DNA of 64,000 nucleotides from Brevibacterium limosum (GCF_011617705.1 NZ_CP050154.1:1364001-1428000), one strand, 5' to 3'; shown: positions 34,174-43,866, counted from the stretch's first letter. Numbers and translations: made by a program. The notes: generated from the sequence alone by a model not told the origin.

Positions 34174-34890
34174 TCAGCCGCGCACGAGCGCTTCGGTCAG
34201 CGCACGCGCGGCATCGATGACCGACTTCGCATGCAGCCGACCGGGCTGGCGAGTGAGCCGGTCGACCGGCCCGGAGATCGAGACGGCGGCGACGACGCGA
34301 TTGCTCGGCCCGCGCACGGGGGCCGACACCGAGGCGACGCCCCGTTCGCGTTCGGCGATCGACTGCGCCCAGCCTCGGCGACGGACGCCGGAGAGCATGG
34401 TCGCGGAGAATCGTGCACCCCGCAGTCCCGTGTGCAGGCGATCCGGCTCCTCCCAGGCCAGCAGCACCTGGGCGGCGGAGCCTGCGCGCATCGACAGCGT
34501 TGCGCCGATCGGCACGGAGTCGCGCAGACCCACCGGGCGCTCGGCCGCGGCCACGCACAGGCGCAGATCGCCCTGGCGGCGGAAGAGCTGAGCGGACTCA
34601 CCCGTCTGATCCCGCAGCTGACCCAGCACGGGCCCGGCCGCGGCCAGCAGACGGTCTTCGCCGGCGGCCGAGGACAGCTCGGCCAGGCGCGGCCCGAGGA
34701 CGAAGCGCCCCTGCAGGTCACGACCGACGATGCGGTGGAATTCGAGGGCAACAGCCAGGCGGTGGGCAGTGGGACGTGCCAGTCCGGTCAACGTCACCAA
34801 TTCGGCGAGAGAGGCGGGTCCGGCCTCAAGTGCGGAGAGAACCATTGCGGCCTTGTCGATGACTCCGACGCCGCTACCATTGCTTGTCAT
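34174..34890 (-). CDS. IclR-family regulator, LtbR/NdgR-like
   Basis: 238 residues: N-terminal winged helix ([37 protein letters not shown]) and the IclR effector domain ([37 protein letters not shown]). Divergent placement next to leuCD matches LtbR of Corynebacterium and NdgR of Streptomyces, known regulators of leucine genes. ATG 34890 chosen because it gives the family N-terminus [14 protein letters not shown]; further upstream in-frame starts would extend it into the spacer. Confidence 0.88.
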   Translation of the reverse strand: MTSNGSGVGVIDKAAMVLSALEAGPASLAELVTLTGLARPTAHRLAVALEFHRIVGRDLQGRFVLGPRLAELSSAAGEDRLLAAAGPVLGQLRDQTGESAQLFRRQGDLRLCVAAAERPVGLRDSVPIGATLSMRAGSAAQVLLAWEEPDRLHTGLRGARFSATMLSGVRRRGWAQSIAERERGVASVSAPVRGPSNRVVAAVSISGPVDRLTRQPGRLHAKSVIDAARALTEALVRG

Positions 34891-35065
34891 AGGCACCATT
34901 GTGCGCGTCTCAGTGGGCGAGATGCAAGTTCGCATTGCGATACGGGCGAGTAGATTTCGAGTACGCACTCACTCCAGTGCGCTAACAGCAGTTCATCGAC
35001 GTGCCGTACCTCGGCCCGTCAGGTCTACATCGGGTGCAGAGATCCCTGCACCGGCGGGAGGAACC
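34891..35065. promoter_or_regulatory. divergent iclR-leuC control region
   Basis: 175 bases. Holds CGCATTGCGATACG (34931-34944), a 14-base imperfect palindrome (10 of 14 positions symmetric) resembling the element before leuB. Before leuC the sequence GGGAGG (35056-35061) is a strong ribosome site. No clear -10 box for leuC stands out. Confidence 0.5.
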
Positions 35066-36550
35066 ATGCCACGCACATTGGCCGAGAAGGTCTGGGCCGA
35101 TCACGTCGTCTCACTTGGTGTTGACGGTGCGCCGGACCTCATCTACATCGACCTCCACCTCGTTCACGAGGTGACCAGCCCGCAGGCCTTCGACGGACTC
35201 CGACTCGCCGGGCGCCCCGTGCGCCGCCCCGACCTGACCATCGCCACCGAGGACCACAACACCCCGACCTGGGACATCGACAAACCGATCGCCGAACCCA
35301 CCTCGGCCACGCAGATCAACACCCTGCGCAAGAACGCCGAGGAGTTCGGCATCCGCCTGCACAGCCTCGGTGACGCCGACCAGGGCATCGTCCACGTCGT
35401 GGGACCGCAGCTGGGCCTGACCCAGCCGGGCACCACCGTCGTCTGCGGCGACTCGCACACCTCCACCCACGGAGCCTTCGGGGCGCTGGCCTTCGGCATC
35501 GGCACCTCCGAGGTCGAACACGTGCTCGCGACACAGACGCTGAGCCTCAAGCCCTTCAAGACGATGTCGATCACCGTCGACGGGGAGCTGCCCGAGGGCT
35601 CGAGCGCGAAGGACATCATCCTCGCGATCATCGCGAAGATCGGCACCGGCGGCGGACAGGGCTACGTCCTCGAATACCGCGGCGAAGCGATCCGCCAGCT
35701 GTCGATGGAAGCGCGGATGACGATCTGCAATATGTCGATCGAGGCCGGCGCCCGCGCCGGAATGGTCGCCCCCGATGAGACGACCTTCGACTACGTCAAA
35801 GGCCGCCCGCACGCCCCTGAGGGCGAAGACTGGGACGCCGCCGTCGAGTACTGGAAGACCCTCTACACCGACGAAGGCGCGGAATTCGACCGCGAGGTGG
35901 TCCTCAAGGCCGAAGACATCGAACCCTTCGTCACCTGGGGCACGAATCCCGGCCAGGGCCTGCCGCTGTCCGCATCGGTGCCCAGCCCCGATGACTTCAC
36001 CGACGAGAACGACAAGACCGCGGCGGCGAATGCGCTGGCCTATATGGGTCTGACCCCGGGCACCCCGCTGCGCGAGATCGAAGTCGACACCGTCTTCCTC
36101 GGCTCCTGCACGAACTCCCGGATCGAAGACCTCCGAGCCGCCGCCGAGATCATCCGCGGTCGGAAGAAGGCCGAGAACGTCCGCTTCATGGTCGTCCCCG
36201 GCTCCGCGAAGGTCCGCCTCCAGGCCGAAGAGGAAGGCCTCGACGTCATCTTCAAGGACTTCGGCGGCGAATGGCGCTTCGCCGGCTGCTCGATGTGCTT
36301 AGGGATGAACCCGGACCAGCTGGCCGAAGGCGAACGCTGCGCCTCGACCTCGAACCGCAACTTCGAAGGACGTCAGGGCAAGGGCGGACGCACCCACCTC
36401 GTGTCCCCGCTCGTGGCCGCGGCCACCGCGGTGCGCGGCACGCTGTCCTCGCCCAGCGACGTCGCCGACCTGCCGCGGGACGCCGAACCCGTGGAATGGG
36501 CCGATGACCGCCTGTCCCTGAACCTGACACCCGTCTCGGCGAACGACTGA
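35066..36550 (+). CDS. leuC: 3-isopropylmalate dehydratase large subunit
   Basis: Aconitase-type [4Fe-4S] subunit; with LeuD isomerises 2- to 3-isopropylmalate. 494 residues. Seen: [20 protein letters not shown], cluster cysteines in [11 protein letters not shown] and [10 protein letters not shown]. The Leu in that last motif uses TTA (36299-36301), rare here. ATG 35066 follows GGGAGG; longer in-frame extensions upstream run into the divergent regulator and are rejected. leuD follows 16 bases later. Confidence 0.96.
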   Translation: MPRTLAEKVWADHVVSLGVDGAPDLIYIDLHLVHEVTSPQAFDGLRLAGRPVRRPDLTIATEDHNTPTWDIDKPIAEPTSATQINTLRKNAEEFGIRLHSLGDADQGIVHVVGPQLGLTQPGTTVVCGDSHTSTHGAFGALAFGIGTSEVEHVLATQTLSLKPFKTMSITVDGELPEGSSAKDIILAIIAKIGTGGGQGYVLEYRGEAIRQLSMEARMTICNMSIEAGARAGMVAPDETTFDYVKGRPHAPEGEDWDAAVEYWKTLYTDEGAEFDREVVLKAEDIEPFVTWGTNPGQGLPLSASVPSPDDFTDENDKTAAANALAYMGLTPGTPLREIEVDTVFLGSCTNSRIEDLRAAAEIIRGRKKAENVRFMVVPGSAKVRLQAEEEGLDVIFKDFGGEWRFAGCSMCLGMNPDQLAEGERCASTSNRNFEGRQGKGGRTHLVSPLVAAATAVRGTLSSPSDVADLPRDAEPVEWADDRLSLNLTPVSAND

Positions 36551-36566
36551 AGTAGGAGGACGAGCC

Positions 36567-37166
36567 ATGGAAGCTTTCACCACTCACACCGGCATCGGCG
36601 TTCCTCTGCGCCGATCCAATATCGACACCGACCAGATCATCCCCGCGAAGTTCCTCAAGCGCGTCACCCGCACCGGCTTCGAGGACGCCCTGTTCTACCG
36701 CTGGCGGTCAGGCGACGACTTCGTCCTCAACGACCCCGACTTCGCGGGCGGCTCCGTCCTCGTCGCCGGCCCCGACTTCGGCACCGGGTCCTCCCGTGAG
36801 CACGCCGTCTGGGCGCTCAAGGACTATGGCTTCCGCGTCGTCCTGTCCTCCCGGTTCGGCGATATCTTCCGCGGCAACTCCGGCAAGGAGGGCCTGCTGG
36901 CCGCCGAACTGGAACAGGCCGACATCGAACTGATCTGGAAGATCCTCGAGAACCATCCCGGCACTCCGATCACCGTCGACCTGGTTGAGAAGACCGTGAC
37001 GTGCGACACCGTCACCGTGTCCTTCCAGATCGACGACTACACGCGCTGGCGCCTGCTCGAAGGCCACGACGACATCAGCCTCACCCTGGCCAAGGAAGAT
37101 GACATCGTCGCCTACGAATCCTCCCGGTTCGCCTTCAAGCCGACCACCCTGCCCGCGAAGGTCTGA
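36567..37166 (+). CDS. leuD: 3-isopropylmalate dehydratase small subunit
   Basis: Swivelling domain subunit of isopropylmalate isomerase, 199 residues, normal length. Seen: [20 protein letters not shown] and [20 protein letters not shown], the substrate-binding loop region. AGGAGG ribosome site (36553-36558) before ATG 36567; operon with leuC. Confidence 0.96.
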   Translation: MEAFTTHTGIGVPLRRSNIDTDQIIPAKFLKRVTRTGFEDALFYRWRSGDDFVLNDPDFAGGSVLVAGPDFGTGSSREHAVWALKDYGFRVVLSSRFGDIFRGNSGKEGLLAAELEQADIELIWKILENHPGTPITVDLVEKTVTCDTVTVSFQIDDYTRWRLLEGHDDISLTLAKEDDIVAYESSRFAFKPTTLPAKV

Positions 37167-37172
37167 CCCCCA

Positions 37173-37233
37173 CCGAGGCGGCCCACCGGAACCATCGGAC
37201 CGTCGCCGAGGCGGCCCTCGGTCACCATCGGAC
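37173..37233 (+). repeat. two tandem copies of a 33-bp-period repeat
   Basis: CCGAGGCGGCCC plus ACCATCGGAC recur with a 33-base offset (37173-37200 and 37206-37233). Lies in the leuD-murA spacer; part of the sequence is like the over-represented CCGAGG motif of the window. Confidence 0.65.
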
Positions 37234-37282
37234 GTGACCTCGGAGCCGCCTCGACGAATCGGTGGGATCCCATCGACTGGGT

Positions 37283-37341
37283 TAGTCTAGGACGGTGCCC
37301 GCAACAACGGTCGGGCACCGTCTCCGGGTGGAATCCCGCCC
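37283..37341 (+). promoter_or_regulatory. murA promoter and leader hairpins
   Basis: TAGTCT (37283-37288) would start transcription near 37295, inside a perfect 11-bp stem (GACGGTGCCCG 37291-37301 with 37312-37322). A second, smaller GC hairpin (CCGGG ... CCCGG, about 37324-37348) follows. The first stem may end leuCD readthrough or protect the murA 5' end. Confidence 0.45.
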
Positions 37342-37370
37342 GGATCCGGTCATCGGAATCAGGGAGGAAC

Positions 37371-38687
37371 ATGCTCGAAGTACGTGGGGGAAACCCGCTG
37401 GACGGCACCGTCAGGGTCCGCGGCGCCAAGAACCTGGTGCCCAAGGCGATGGTGGCCTCCCTGCTCGGTGAGACCCCGTCCGTGCTGCGCGGCGTGCCCA
37501 ACATCCGCGATGTCGAGATCGTCACCGGACTCCTCGAACTCCACGGAGTGCGCGTCACCTCCGGCCCCGACGGCGACCAGCCCGACGGCGAGCTCCACCT
37601 CGACCCGGCAGAGGTGGCACAGGGATCAATCGTCGACATCGATGCCCACGCCGGGTCCTCCCGCATCCCGATCCTCTTCTGCGGACCGCTGCTGCACAGC
37701 CTCGGTCAGGCCTTCATCCCCGACCTCGGCGGCTGCCATATCGGCGACCGCCCCATCAACTTCCACCTCGACGTGCTCCGCAGATTCGGTGCCGAGGTCG
37801 ACAAGACCCCCGGCGGCATCATGCTCAAGGCCACCAGTCGGCTGCAGGGCACGAAGGTCAAACTGCCCTACCCCTCGGTCGGCGCCACCGAACAGGTGCT
37901 GCTGACCGCAGTGCGCGCCGAAGGCGTGACCGAGCTGCGGGGCGCTGCGATCGAACCCGAGATCATGGACCTCATCGCGCTGCTGCAGAAGATGGGCGCG
38001 ATCATCACCGTCGACACCGACCGGGTGGTGCGCATCGAAGGCGTCGATTCGCTGCGCGGCTTCATCCATCGGGCCCTGCCCGACCGCAATGAGACTGCCT
38101 CGTGGGCCTCGGCCGCGCTGGCGACCGGCGGAGACATCTTCGTCGCGGGTGCCAGCCAGCCCGAACTCATCACCTTCCTCAACATCTTCCGCAAGATCGG
38201 TGGGGAATTCGACGTCCGGGAGACGGGCATCCGGTTCCGCCACCCCGGGGGCAAACTCCGGTCCTTCGCCCTCGAAACTGACGTCCACCCCGGCTTCATG
38301 ACCGACTGGCAGCAGCCGCTCGTCGTCGCCATGACCCAGGCCGAAGGGCTGTCGATCATCCACGAGACCGTGTACGAGAACCGCTTCGGCTTCACCGACG
38401 CGCTGCGCTCGATGGGGGCCAAGATCCAGCTCTACCGAGAGTGCCTCGGCGGCACCCCCTGCCGTTTCGGACGGCGGAACTACCAGCATTCGGCCGTGAT
38501 CTCCGGGCCCACCGACCTCAGGGGCACCCGCATCGACGTGCCTGATCTGCGCGGCGGATTCAGCCACCTCATCGCGGCCCTGGTCGCCCAGGGCACGAGC
38601 GAAGTCCACGGAATCGAACTCATCAACCGCGGATACGAGAACTTCCTCGACAAGCTCGTCGGCCTCGGCGCCGAGGTGTCCGCATGA
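37371..38687 (+). CDS. murA: UDP-N-acetylglucosamine 1-carboxyvinyltransferase
   Basis: First committed step of peptidoglycan synthesis: transfers enolpyruvate from PEP to UDP-GlcNAc. 438 residues. Seen: RVRGAKNLVPKAMVASLL, and GGCHIGDRPINFHLDV with Cys122 at the position of the fosfomycin-target Cys115 of E. coli (mycobacteria have Asp). Later LPDRNETASWASAALATGG and DLRGGFSHLIAALVAQG. GGGAGGAAC before the ATG. The stop overlaps plsC (ATGA), opening a coupled envelope/lipid operon. Confidence 0.95.
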   Translation: MLEVRGGNPLDGTVRVRGAKNLVPKAMVASLLGETPSVLRGVPNIRDVEIVTGLLELHGVRVTSGPDGDQPDGELHLDPAEVAQGSIVDIDAHAGSSRIPILFCGPLLHSLGQAFIPDLGGCHIGDRPINFHLDVLRRFGAEVDKTPGGIMLKATSRLQGTKVKLPYPSVGATEQVLLTAVRAEGVTELRGAAIEPEIMDLIALLQKMGAIITVDTDRVVRIEGVDSLRGFIHRALPDRNETASWASAALATGGDIFVAGASQPELITFLNIFRKIGGEFDVRETGIRFRHPGGKLRSFALETDVHPGFMTDWQQPLVVAMTQAEGLSIIHETVYENRFGFTDALRSMGAKIQLYRECLGGTPCRFGRRNYQHSAVISGPTDLRGTRIDVPDLRGGFSHLIAALVAQGTSEVHGIELINRGYENFLDKLVGLGAEVSA

Positions 38688-39457
38688 GGGCTGAACCCTC
38701 GCCCCGGGCGGCCCCCGAGTCGAAGCCCCTCGTCGCGTTCGACCCCGCCTCGGTGCGGTCGCAGAACCGGGCGGGCACCGTCGCGGCCACCGCGGCCTTC
38801 GGGCTCATGCGCACGGCCACGAGGATGACCGTCCGCGGGCTCGAACACCTGCCGCCGCAGGGCACCGGAATGATCGTCGCCGCCTACCATGCGAACCATC
38901 TCGATCCGATCCTCGTCGGGCTGGCGCTCAAGCGCAACGGTCGGATGCCGCACTTCCTCGCGAAGTCCACACTCTTCACTGGTGCCCTGGGCGTCATCCT
39001 CAAGCGCATCGGGCAGATCCCGGTGCTGCGTGCCTCGGCGCAGGCCGGGGACTCCCTGGCATATGCGAAACAGGCCCTGGCCAACGGGCAGACCGTCGTC
39101 ATCTACCCCGAGGGCACGCTGACGAAGGACCCCGAGCTCTGGCCCCAGCACTTCAAGACCGGCACCGCCCGACTCGCTCTGGAGACCGGCGCGACGATCA
39201 TCCCCGCCGCCCACTGGGGATTGGACACGATCTACCCGCGCGGCCAGAAGAAGGTGCGCTTCAGACCCTTCAGCCATGACACGGTCGTGGCCTTCGGCCC
39301 TGCCGTCGACTATTCGGATCTGTGGGATCACCGAGCTGAGAAGAAGACGATGGGAGACCTCTCCCAGCGTGTGAAGAACACCGTTGCGGCGATGGTGGCC
39401 GAACTGTCGGGCCGCGAACTGCCGCAGCGTTTCACGAGCAAGGAGACAGGCGAATGA
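38684..39457 (+). CDS. plsC: 1-acylglycerol-3-phosphate acyltransferase
   Basis: Membrane-associated acyltransferase of phospholipid synthesis, 257 residues. Motif I HANHLD (H-x4-D), PVLRASAQAGDSLAY and motif III YPEGTLTKDPELWP are visible. ATGA overlaps on both sides: with murA (38684-38687) and with gpsA (39454-39457), so all three are coupled; gpsA supplies the glycerol-3-phosphate backbone. Confidence 0.92.
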   Translation: MRAEPSPRAAPESKPLVAFDPASVRSQNRAGTVAATAAFGLMRTATRMTVRGLEHLPPQGTGMIVAAYHANHLDPILVGLALKRNGRMPHFLAKSTLFTGALGVILKRIGQIPVLRASAQAGDSLAYAKQALANGQTVVIYPEGTLTKDPELWPQHFKTGTARLALETGATIIPAAHWGLDTIYPRGQKKVRFRPFSHDTVVAFGPAVDYSDLWDHRAEKKTMGDLSQRVKNTVAAMVAELSGRELPQRFTSKETGE

Positions 39458-40467
39458 GCGTCGACAAGATCACCGTCCTCGGGGCCGGATCCTGGGGAAC
39501 CACCTACGCCGCGGTCATCGCCGACGCCGGCTTCCCCGTCACCCTCTGGGCCCGCCGCCCCGAAGTCGCCGCGGAGATCAACAGCTCCCACACCAACGAC
39601 CGCTACCTGGGCGAGCGAGTCCTGCCCGATGGTCTGAGCGCGACCGACGATGACCTCGCCGCCGTCACCGACGCCGACGTCATCGTCCTCGCCGTCCCCG
39701 CCCAGACGCTGCGGGAGAACCTCACCCGATGGAAGCCGCACCTGCGCGCCGGGGTGAAGCTCGTGAGCCTGATGAAGGGCATCGAGGTCGACACCGGCAA
39801 ACGCATGTCCGAGGTCATCGCCGAAGTCGCCGAGGTCGCCGAATCTCAGATCGCCGTCGTCTCCGGCCCGAACCTCGCCCGTGAGATCGCCGACCGTCAG
39901 CCCACCGCCACCGTCGTCGCGTCCTCGGACATCACCACCGCCGAGGCGGTCGCGGAGATCAGCGCGAACGCGTACTTCCGACCGTATACGAACACCGACG
40001 TCGTCGGCGTCGAGATCGGCGGGGCGATCAAGAACATCATCGCCCTGTCCGTGGGCATCGCCGACGGTCAGAAGCTCGGCGACAACTCGAAGGCCTCGAT
40101 CATCACCCGCGGGCTCGCCGAGACCTCCCGCCTGGCCGCGGCCATGGGCGCGGAAGCGCACACCCTCTCCGGGCTCGCCGGACTCGGCGACCTCGTGGCC
40201 ACCTGCGCCTCACCCCTGTCGCGCAATCGCACCTTCGGACGCCACCTCGGTGAGGGGATGAGCCTCGAGGACGTCATCGCCCATACCTCGCAGACGGCCG
40301 AAGGCGTGAAATCGGCTCCGGCCGTGCTCGCCCTGGGCCGCAGATACGAGGTCGACCTGCCGATCACCGAAGCCGTGTGTGCGGTGCTGGGCGGAAGACT
40401 GCAGGTTGACGAACTCGCCGGATTGCTGTTGTCTCGGAAACGTAAGCACGAAGGACCACCGGCCTGA
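39454..40467 (+). CDS. gpsA: glycerol-3-phosphate dehydrogenase [NAD(P)+]
   Basis: Makes sn-glycerol-3-phosphate from DHAP for lipid synthesis. 337 residues. Seen: ITVLGAGSWGTTYAAVIADAG at the N-terminal Rossmann fold, SGPNLAREI, and the catalytic Lys in EIGGAIKNIIALSVGIADG. Starts inside the plsC stop (ATGA). Confidence 0.95.
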   Translation: MSVDKITVLGAGSWGTTYAAVIADAGFPVTLWARRPEVAAEINSSHTNDRYLGERVLPDGLSATDDDLAAVTDADVIVLAVPAQTLRENLTRWKPHLRAGVKLVSLMKGIEVDTGKRMSEVIAEVAEVAESQIAVVSGPNLAREIADRQPTATVVASSDITTAEAVAEISANAYFRPYTNTDVVGVEIGGAIKNIIALSVGIADGQKLGDNSKASIITRGLAETSRLAAAMGAEAHTLSGLAGLGDLVATCASPLSRNRTFGRHLGEGMSLEDVIAHTSQTAEGVKSAPAVLALGRRYEVDLPITEAVCAVLGGRLQVDELAGLLLSRKRKHEGPPA

Positions 40468-40512
40468 GCCGACCCGGCTCTCAGGCCGCCCGCTGGAAAA
40501 TGAGGAGCACAA

Positions 40513-41046
40513 ATGAGCGCCAACTCACCGTTCTACAATCTTCCCGAACTTCCGACTTTCACGCTGACCAGCACCGATGCCGAAGACGGCGGGGTGCTCG
40601 CCGGCCCCCAGCTCTCCGGTGCCATGGGCGTTCCCGGCGGTCAGGACATCTCTCCGCAGCTGTCCTGGTCCGGTTTCCCCGAAGAGACCAAGGCCTTCGC
40701 AGTGACCTGCTTCGACCCCGACGCCCCCACGGGTTCGGGTTTCTGGCACTGGGTCGTCACCGACCTCGACGCCTCCGTCACGAGCCTGCCCACGGGCGCC
40801 GGTGACCCGGCCTCCGACCTGCTGCCCGCCGGCGCCGTGACTCTGCGCAACGATGCCGGCGAACCCCGCTTCGTCGGTGCCGCCCCACCGCAGGGCCATG
40901 GGCCGCACCGCTACTTCTTCATCGTCACCGCCCTGGCCGAACCGCTGGGCATCGACGAATCCGCATCCCCGGCCTTCGCCGGCTTCAACATGTTCTTCAA
41001 GGGCATCGGCCGGGCGTGGCTGGAATGCACGTTCGAGGCGAAGTGA
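40513..41046 (+). CDS. YbhB/YbcL-type PEBP family protein
   Basis: 177 residues, phosphatidylethanolamine-binding-protein fold. Signature DPDAPTGSGFWHWVV and PPQGHGPHRYFFIV hold the ligand-pocket Asp and His residues. No signal peptide. Role unknown; such proteins are common in this actinobacterial cluster. GAGGAGC ribosome site before ATG 40513. Confidence 0.9.
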   Translation: MSANSPFYNLPELPTFTLTSTDAEDGGVLAGPQLSGAMGVPGGQDISPQLSWSGFPEETKAFAVTCFDPDAPTGSGFWHWVVTDLDASVTSLPTGAGDPASDLLPAGAVTLRNDAGEPRFVGAAPPQGHGPHRYFFIVTALAEPLGIDESASPAFAGFNMFFKGIGRAWLECTFEAK

Positions 41047-41137
41047 GCTAGAGTCTTTCAGTCCGCGCACACCTGACTTTCTGTGCGCACCCCGTGTCCG
41101 GTCCCAGTGCGCGGGAGTACCAGTTCAAAGGAAACTC

Positions 41138-42253
41138 ATGGCAGACAACGATCACCGGCCCCTTGTCGCAGTCCTCTTCGGAGGCCGTTCGAGCGAGCAC
41201 TCCGTCAGCTGCGTCACGGCGGCCGGTGTGATCGGTGCCATCGATGCTGAGGCCTTCGACGTCCTGCCGATCGGCATCACGAAGACCGGTGTGTGGCGGA
41301 TCGTCGACGACTGGTCGAGCATGCGCTTCGACCCTGAGAACATGCCCGAGGTCACCGACAACGGCACCGAGGTGATCCCACCGCTGTCCGCCGATGGGGC
41401 GCCTCTGCTGCACCGGGACGCCGACGGCAGCTGTTCCGAACTGGGGTCGGTCGACGTGTTCTTCCCGCTCCTGCACGGACGCTTCGGTGAGGACGGAACC
41501 CTGCAGGGCCTGTTCGAACTCAGCGACACCGCATTCGTCGGCTCAGGGGTGTTCTCCTCGGCCGCGAGCATGGACAAGCACTTTACGAAGTCGCTCATGG
41601 CCCAGGCCGGGATCCCGACCTGCCCGTGGGAGCTCGTCACCGAGACGATGTGGGCCACAGGTCGCGCCGAGGTCGAGAACCGTGTGGCCGACCTCGGTCT
41701 GCCCGTGTTCGTCAAGCCCGCCCGTGCCGGATCCTCCATGGGCGTCAGCCGGATCGCCGAGGCGGCCGACCTCGACAAGGCTCTGGCCGGTGCGTTCGAA
41801 CACGATTCCAAGGTCATCGTCGAACCCGAGGTCAGCGGCCGCGAAGTCGAATGCGCCGTGCTCGGGTCTGTGTACGACACGGACCTGCGTGTGTCCGCAC
41901 CAGGGGAGATCCGCGTGAGCGGGGACCACTCGTTCTACGACTTCAACGCCAAATACCTCGACCTCTCCGCCGCAGAGGTCACCTGCCCGGCCGACCTCGA
42001 CGAGCAGGTGACGGCCCGCGTCCGGGAACTGGCCGCCTCGGTGTTCCGTCTCTTCGACTGCACCGGACTGGCCCGCGTCGACACCTTCGTCACCGACACC
42101 GGCGACGTCGTCATCAACGAACTCAACACCCTGCCCGGGTTCACCCCCACCTCGGCGTACCCGTTCATGTGGGCGCAGTCGGGACTCGAATACTCCGAAC
42201 TCATCGGCGAACTCATCTCGATCGCGCTCGTCGATCACGCCCGCGCGAAGTAG
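41138..42253 (+). CDS. ddl: D-alanine--D-alanine ligase
   Basis: ATP-grasp enzyme for peptidoglycan precursors, 371 residues. Seen: VAVLFGGRSSEHSVS at the N-terminus, LPVFVKPARAGSSMGVSRI, and VVINELNTLPGFTPTSAYP near the C-terminus. ATG 41138 chosen for the family N-terminus and AAAGGAAA ribosome site; further upstream in-frame codons would overlap the PEBP gene. Confidence 0.95.
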   Translation: MADNDHRPLVAVLFGGRSSEHSVSCVTAAGVIGAIDAEAFDVLPIGITKTGVWRIVDDWSSMRFDPENMPEVTDNGTEVIPPLSADGAPLLHRDADGSCSELGSVDVFFPLLHGRFGEDGTLQGLFELSDTAFVGSGVFSSAASMDKHFTKSLMAQAGIPTCPWELVTETMWATGRAEVENRVADLGLPVFVKPARAGSSMGVSRIAEAADLDKALAGAFEHDSKVIVEPEVSGREVECAVLGSVYDTDLRVSAPGEIRVSGDHSFYDFNAKYLDLSAAEVTCPADLDEQVTARVRELAASVFRLFDCTGLARVDTFVTDTGDVVINELNTLPGFTPTSAYPFMWAQSGLEYSELIGELISIALVDHARAK

Positions 42254-42274
42254 GGCGTCCGCGGTGGGCGAGCT

Positions 42275-42796
42275 CTAGCCGTCGATGTCCTCGGCGCCGA
42301 CGCATTCGGTCTCGGGCGGGAACTTCGACAGGGTCGGTGAGATCGCGGCGAGGACGTCGTTGCCGGACTCGGCCTTGCGGTTGACGAGCACCTCGACGGC
42401 GGGTGTGCGCCCGTAGCTGGTGAACTTCCACGTCGTCTCGTCGCCCTCGGCCGGCTTCGAGATCCAATCGACCCCGGACACGCTGACGCAGCTGTCGGTC
42501 GTCGGACCGGGAGGAGTGACTCCGCAGCGCAGCACCGCGACATTGGGATCTCCCCACGCCTTCGTGCCCTGCGAGGAGGTCGTGCGCGCCTTCTGACCCG
42601 AGATCTCCTCGGGCAGGGTGAGCATGATGTCGGCACACTTCGGATTCGCCGCATCCTTGGCCGGTTCGACGATGACGGTGCGCGCACACCCGGTCACGGC
42701 GAGACCGGTGAGCACCGTGGCCAACGCGACGAGGGTGAGAGGACGACGGTGCGGCGACCGCGTGAGGCGGCGCGTCGAAGCAGGGCGAGATCGCAT
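42275..42796 (-). CDS. DUF3515 lipoprotein
   Basis: 173 residues. Basic N-terminus, hydrophobic stretch and a lipobox LAVTGC with Cys37 mark a lipoprotein; a DUF3515 domain follows with several Cys residues (NPKCADIM, LRCGV, DSCVSV, TECVG). Family members sit beside ddl and thiL across actinobacteria; function unknown. TACGGT (42808-42803) ends 6 bases before ATG 42796, so probably leaderless, facing the thiL promoter. Confidence 0.85.
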   Translation of the reverse strand: MRSRPASTRRLTRSPHRRPLTLVALATVLTGLAVTGCARTVIVEPAKDAANPKCADIMLTLPEEISGQKARTTSSQGTKAWGDPNVAVLRCGVTPPGPTTDSCVSVSGVDWISKPAEGDETTWKFTSYGRTPAVEVLVNRKAESGNDVLAAISPTLSKFPPETECVGAEDIDG

Positions 42797-42828
42797 AGGA
42801 CCACCGTATCTCCCGATAACCTGGAGCC
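42797..42828. promoter_or_regulatory. 32-bp divergent promoter of DUF3515 gene and thiL
   Basis: TACGGT on the minus strand (42808-42803) and TAACCT on the plus strand (42817-42822) each end 6 bases from their start codon. The -35 elements must lie inside the opposing genes, so the two transcripts should compete. Confidence 0.6.
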
Positions 42829-43866
42829 ATGACCCGACTGTCCGAACTTGGCGAATCACACATCATCTCCCGCGTGCTCACCCGCAATCCCACCAGCGCA
42901 CATGTGATCGTCGGACCCGGAGACGATGCGGCCGTGACCGCACCGGACGGGCGGCTCGTCTCGACCGCGGACATGCTCGTGGAGAACGAGGACTTCACTC
43001 GCGACTGGTTGGACTGGGAACTGCTCGGACGCAAGGCCGCGGCCCAGAACCTCGCCGACGTCTGCGCCATGGGGGCCTACCCGCACGGGCTGCTCGTGTC
43101 CCTGGCCGTCCCGGATGACACGGACATCGCCTGCCTCGAGGCCCTCTACTCGGGGCTCTTCGCTGAGGCGGAACGCGCAGGACTGGCCCTGGACCGCACC
43201 GTGCCGATCATCGGCGGGGACCTGTCGTCGTCGAACCTCATCGTCATCGCCATCACCGCACTCGGGACGGTGGGGCAGACCTCCGCGATTCTGCGCTCCG
43301 GGGCTCGGCCCGGCGATGCGCTCTTTCTGGCCGGAACGGTCGGTCGGGCGGCCGCCGGCCTCGATCTGCTCTTCTCCGGTCTCCGCCGCGACACCGCCGC
43401 CCCGGAACTCGCCGCGCTCATCGACACCCAGCTGGGCCCACAGCCGGACTACGGCGCACTGCTCACGCTCGGGGCCGCCTCGGCGATGATCGACGTCTCC
43501 GACGGACTCAGCCTCGACCTCGCCCGGGTGGCGGCCGCCTCGGGGGTGGGAATCGACCTCGACCGGGCCCTGCTCCAGGAGTTCGTCGACCCGCTGCTGC
43601 CTGCGGCCGAGTTCGTGCTCGCCGCGCGAGCGCCGGCCGGGTCAGGCGACGCGGACCGGGCAGGCGGCTCCGCGATGACGGCAGAGGATCTGGCCCTGGC
43701 CTGGGTCCTCGACGGGGGAGAAGACCACGGCTTCGCCGCGTCGAGCCCTTCGAGTCAGAGCCCTGGAGTAGGCTGGCGGAGAATCGGACGGATCCGCACC
43801 GGACACGATGTCAGCCTCGACGGCACACCCGTGCCGGCGAGCGGTTTCAGCCATTTCGGGAAGTGA
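42829..43866 (+). CDS. thiL: thiamine-monophosphate kinase
   Basis: Phosphorylates thiamine monophosphate to the diphosphate cofactor. 345 residues, PurM-like fold. Seen: GPGDDAAV with Mg-binding Asp residues, DLADVCAMGAYPHG, PIIGGDLSSSNL and MIDVSDGLSLDLARVA. The short name GDD at residue 26 and overall layout separate it from PurM. Leaderless start; 1 base separates its stop from the next gene. Confidence 0.94.
   Translation: MTRLSELGESHIISRVLTRNPTSAHVIVGPGDDAAVTAPDGRLVSTADMLVENEDFTRDWLDWELLGRKAAAQNLADVCAMGAYPHGLLVSLAVPDDTDIACLEALYSGLFAEAERAGLALDRTVPIIGGDLSSSNLIVIAITALGTVGQTSAILRSGARPGDALFLAGTVGRAAAGLDLLFSGLRRDTAAPELAALIDTQLGPQPDYGALLTLGAASAMIDVSDGLSLDLARVAAASGVGIDLDRALLQEFVDPLLPAAEFVLAARAPAGSGDADRAGGSAMTAEDLALAWVLDGGEDHGFAASSPSSQSPGVGWRRIGRIRTGHDVSLDGTPVPASGFSHFGK

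Noticed and set aside
34968..35065. Longer N-termini for the IclR gene and leuC reaching into their shared spacer
   Set aside because: The extensions lack family similarity, would make the two genes overlap head to head, and ignore the strong GGGAGG site before leuC.
42829..43866. PurM/AIR synthase instead of ThiL
   Set aside because: The fold is shared, but the short GDD motif, length and position between DUF3515 and the DAK2 gene match ThiL.
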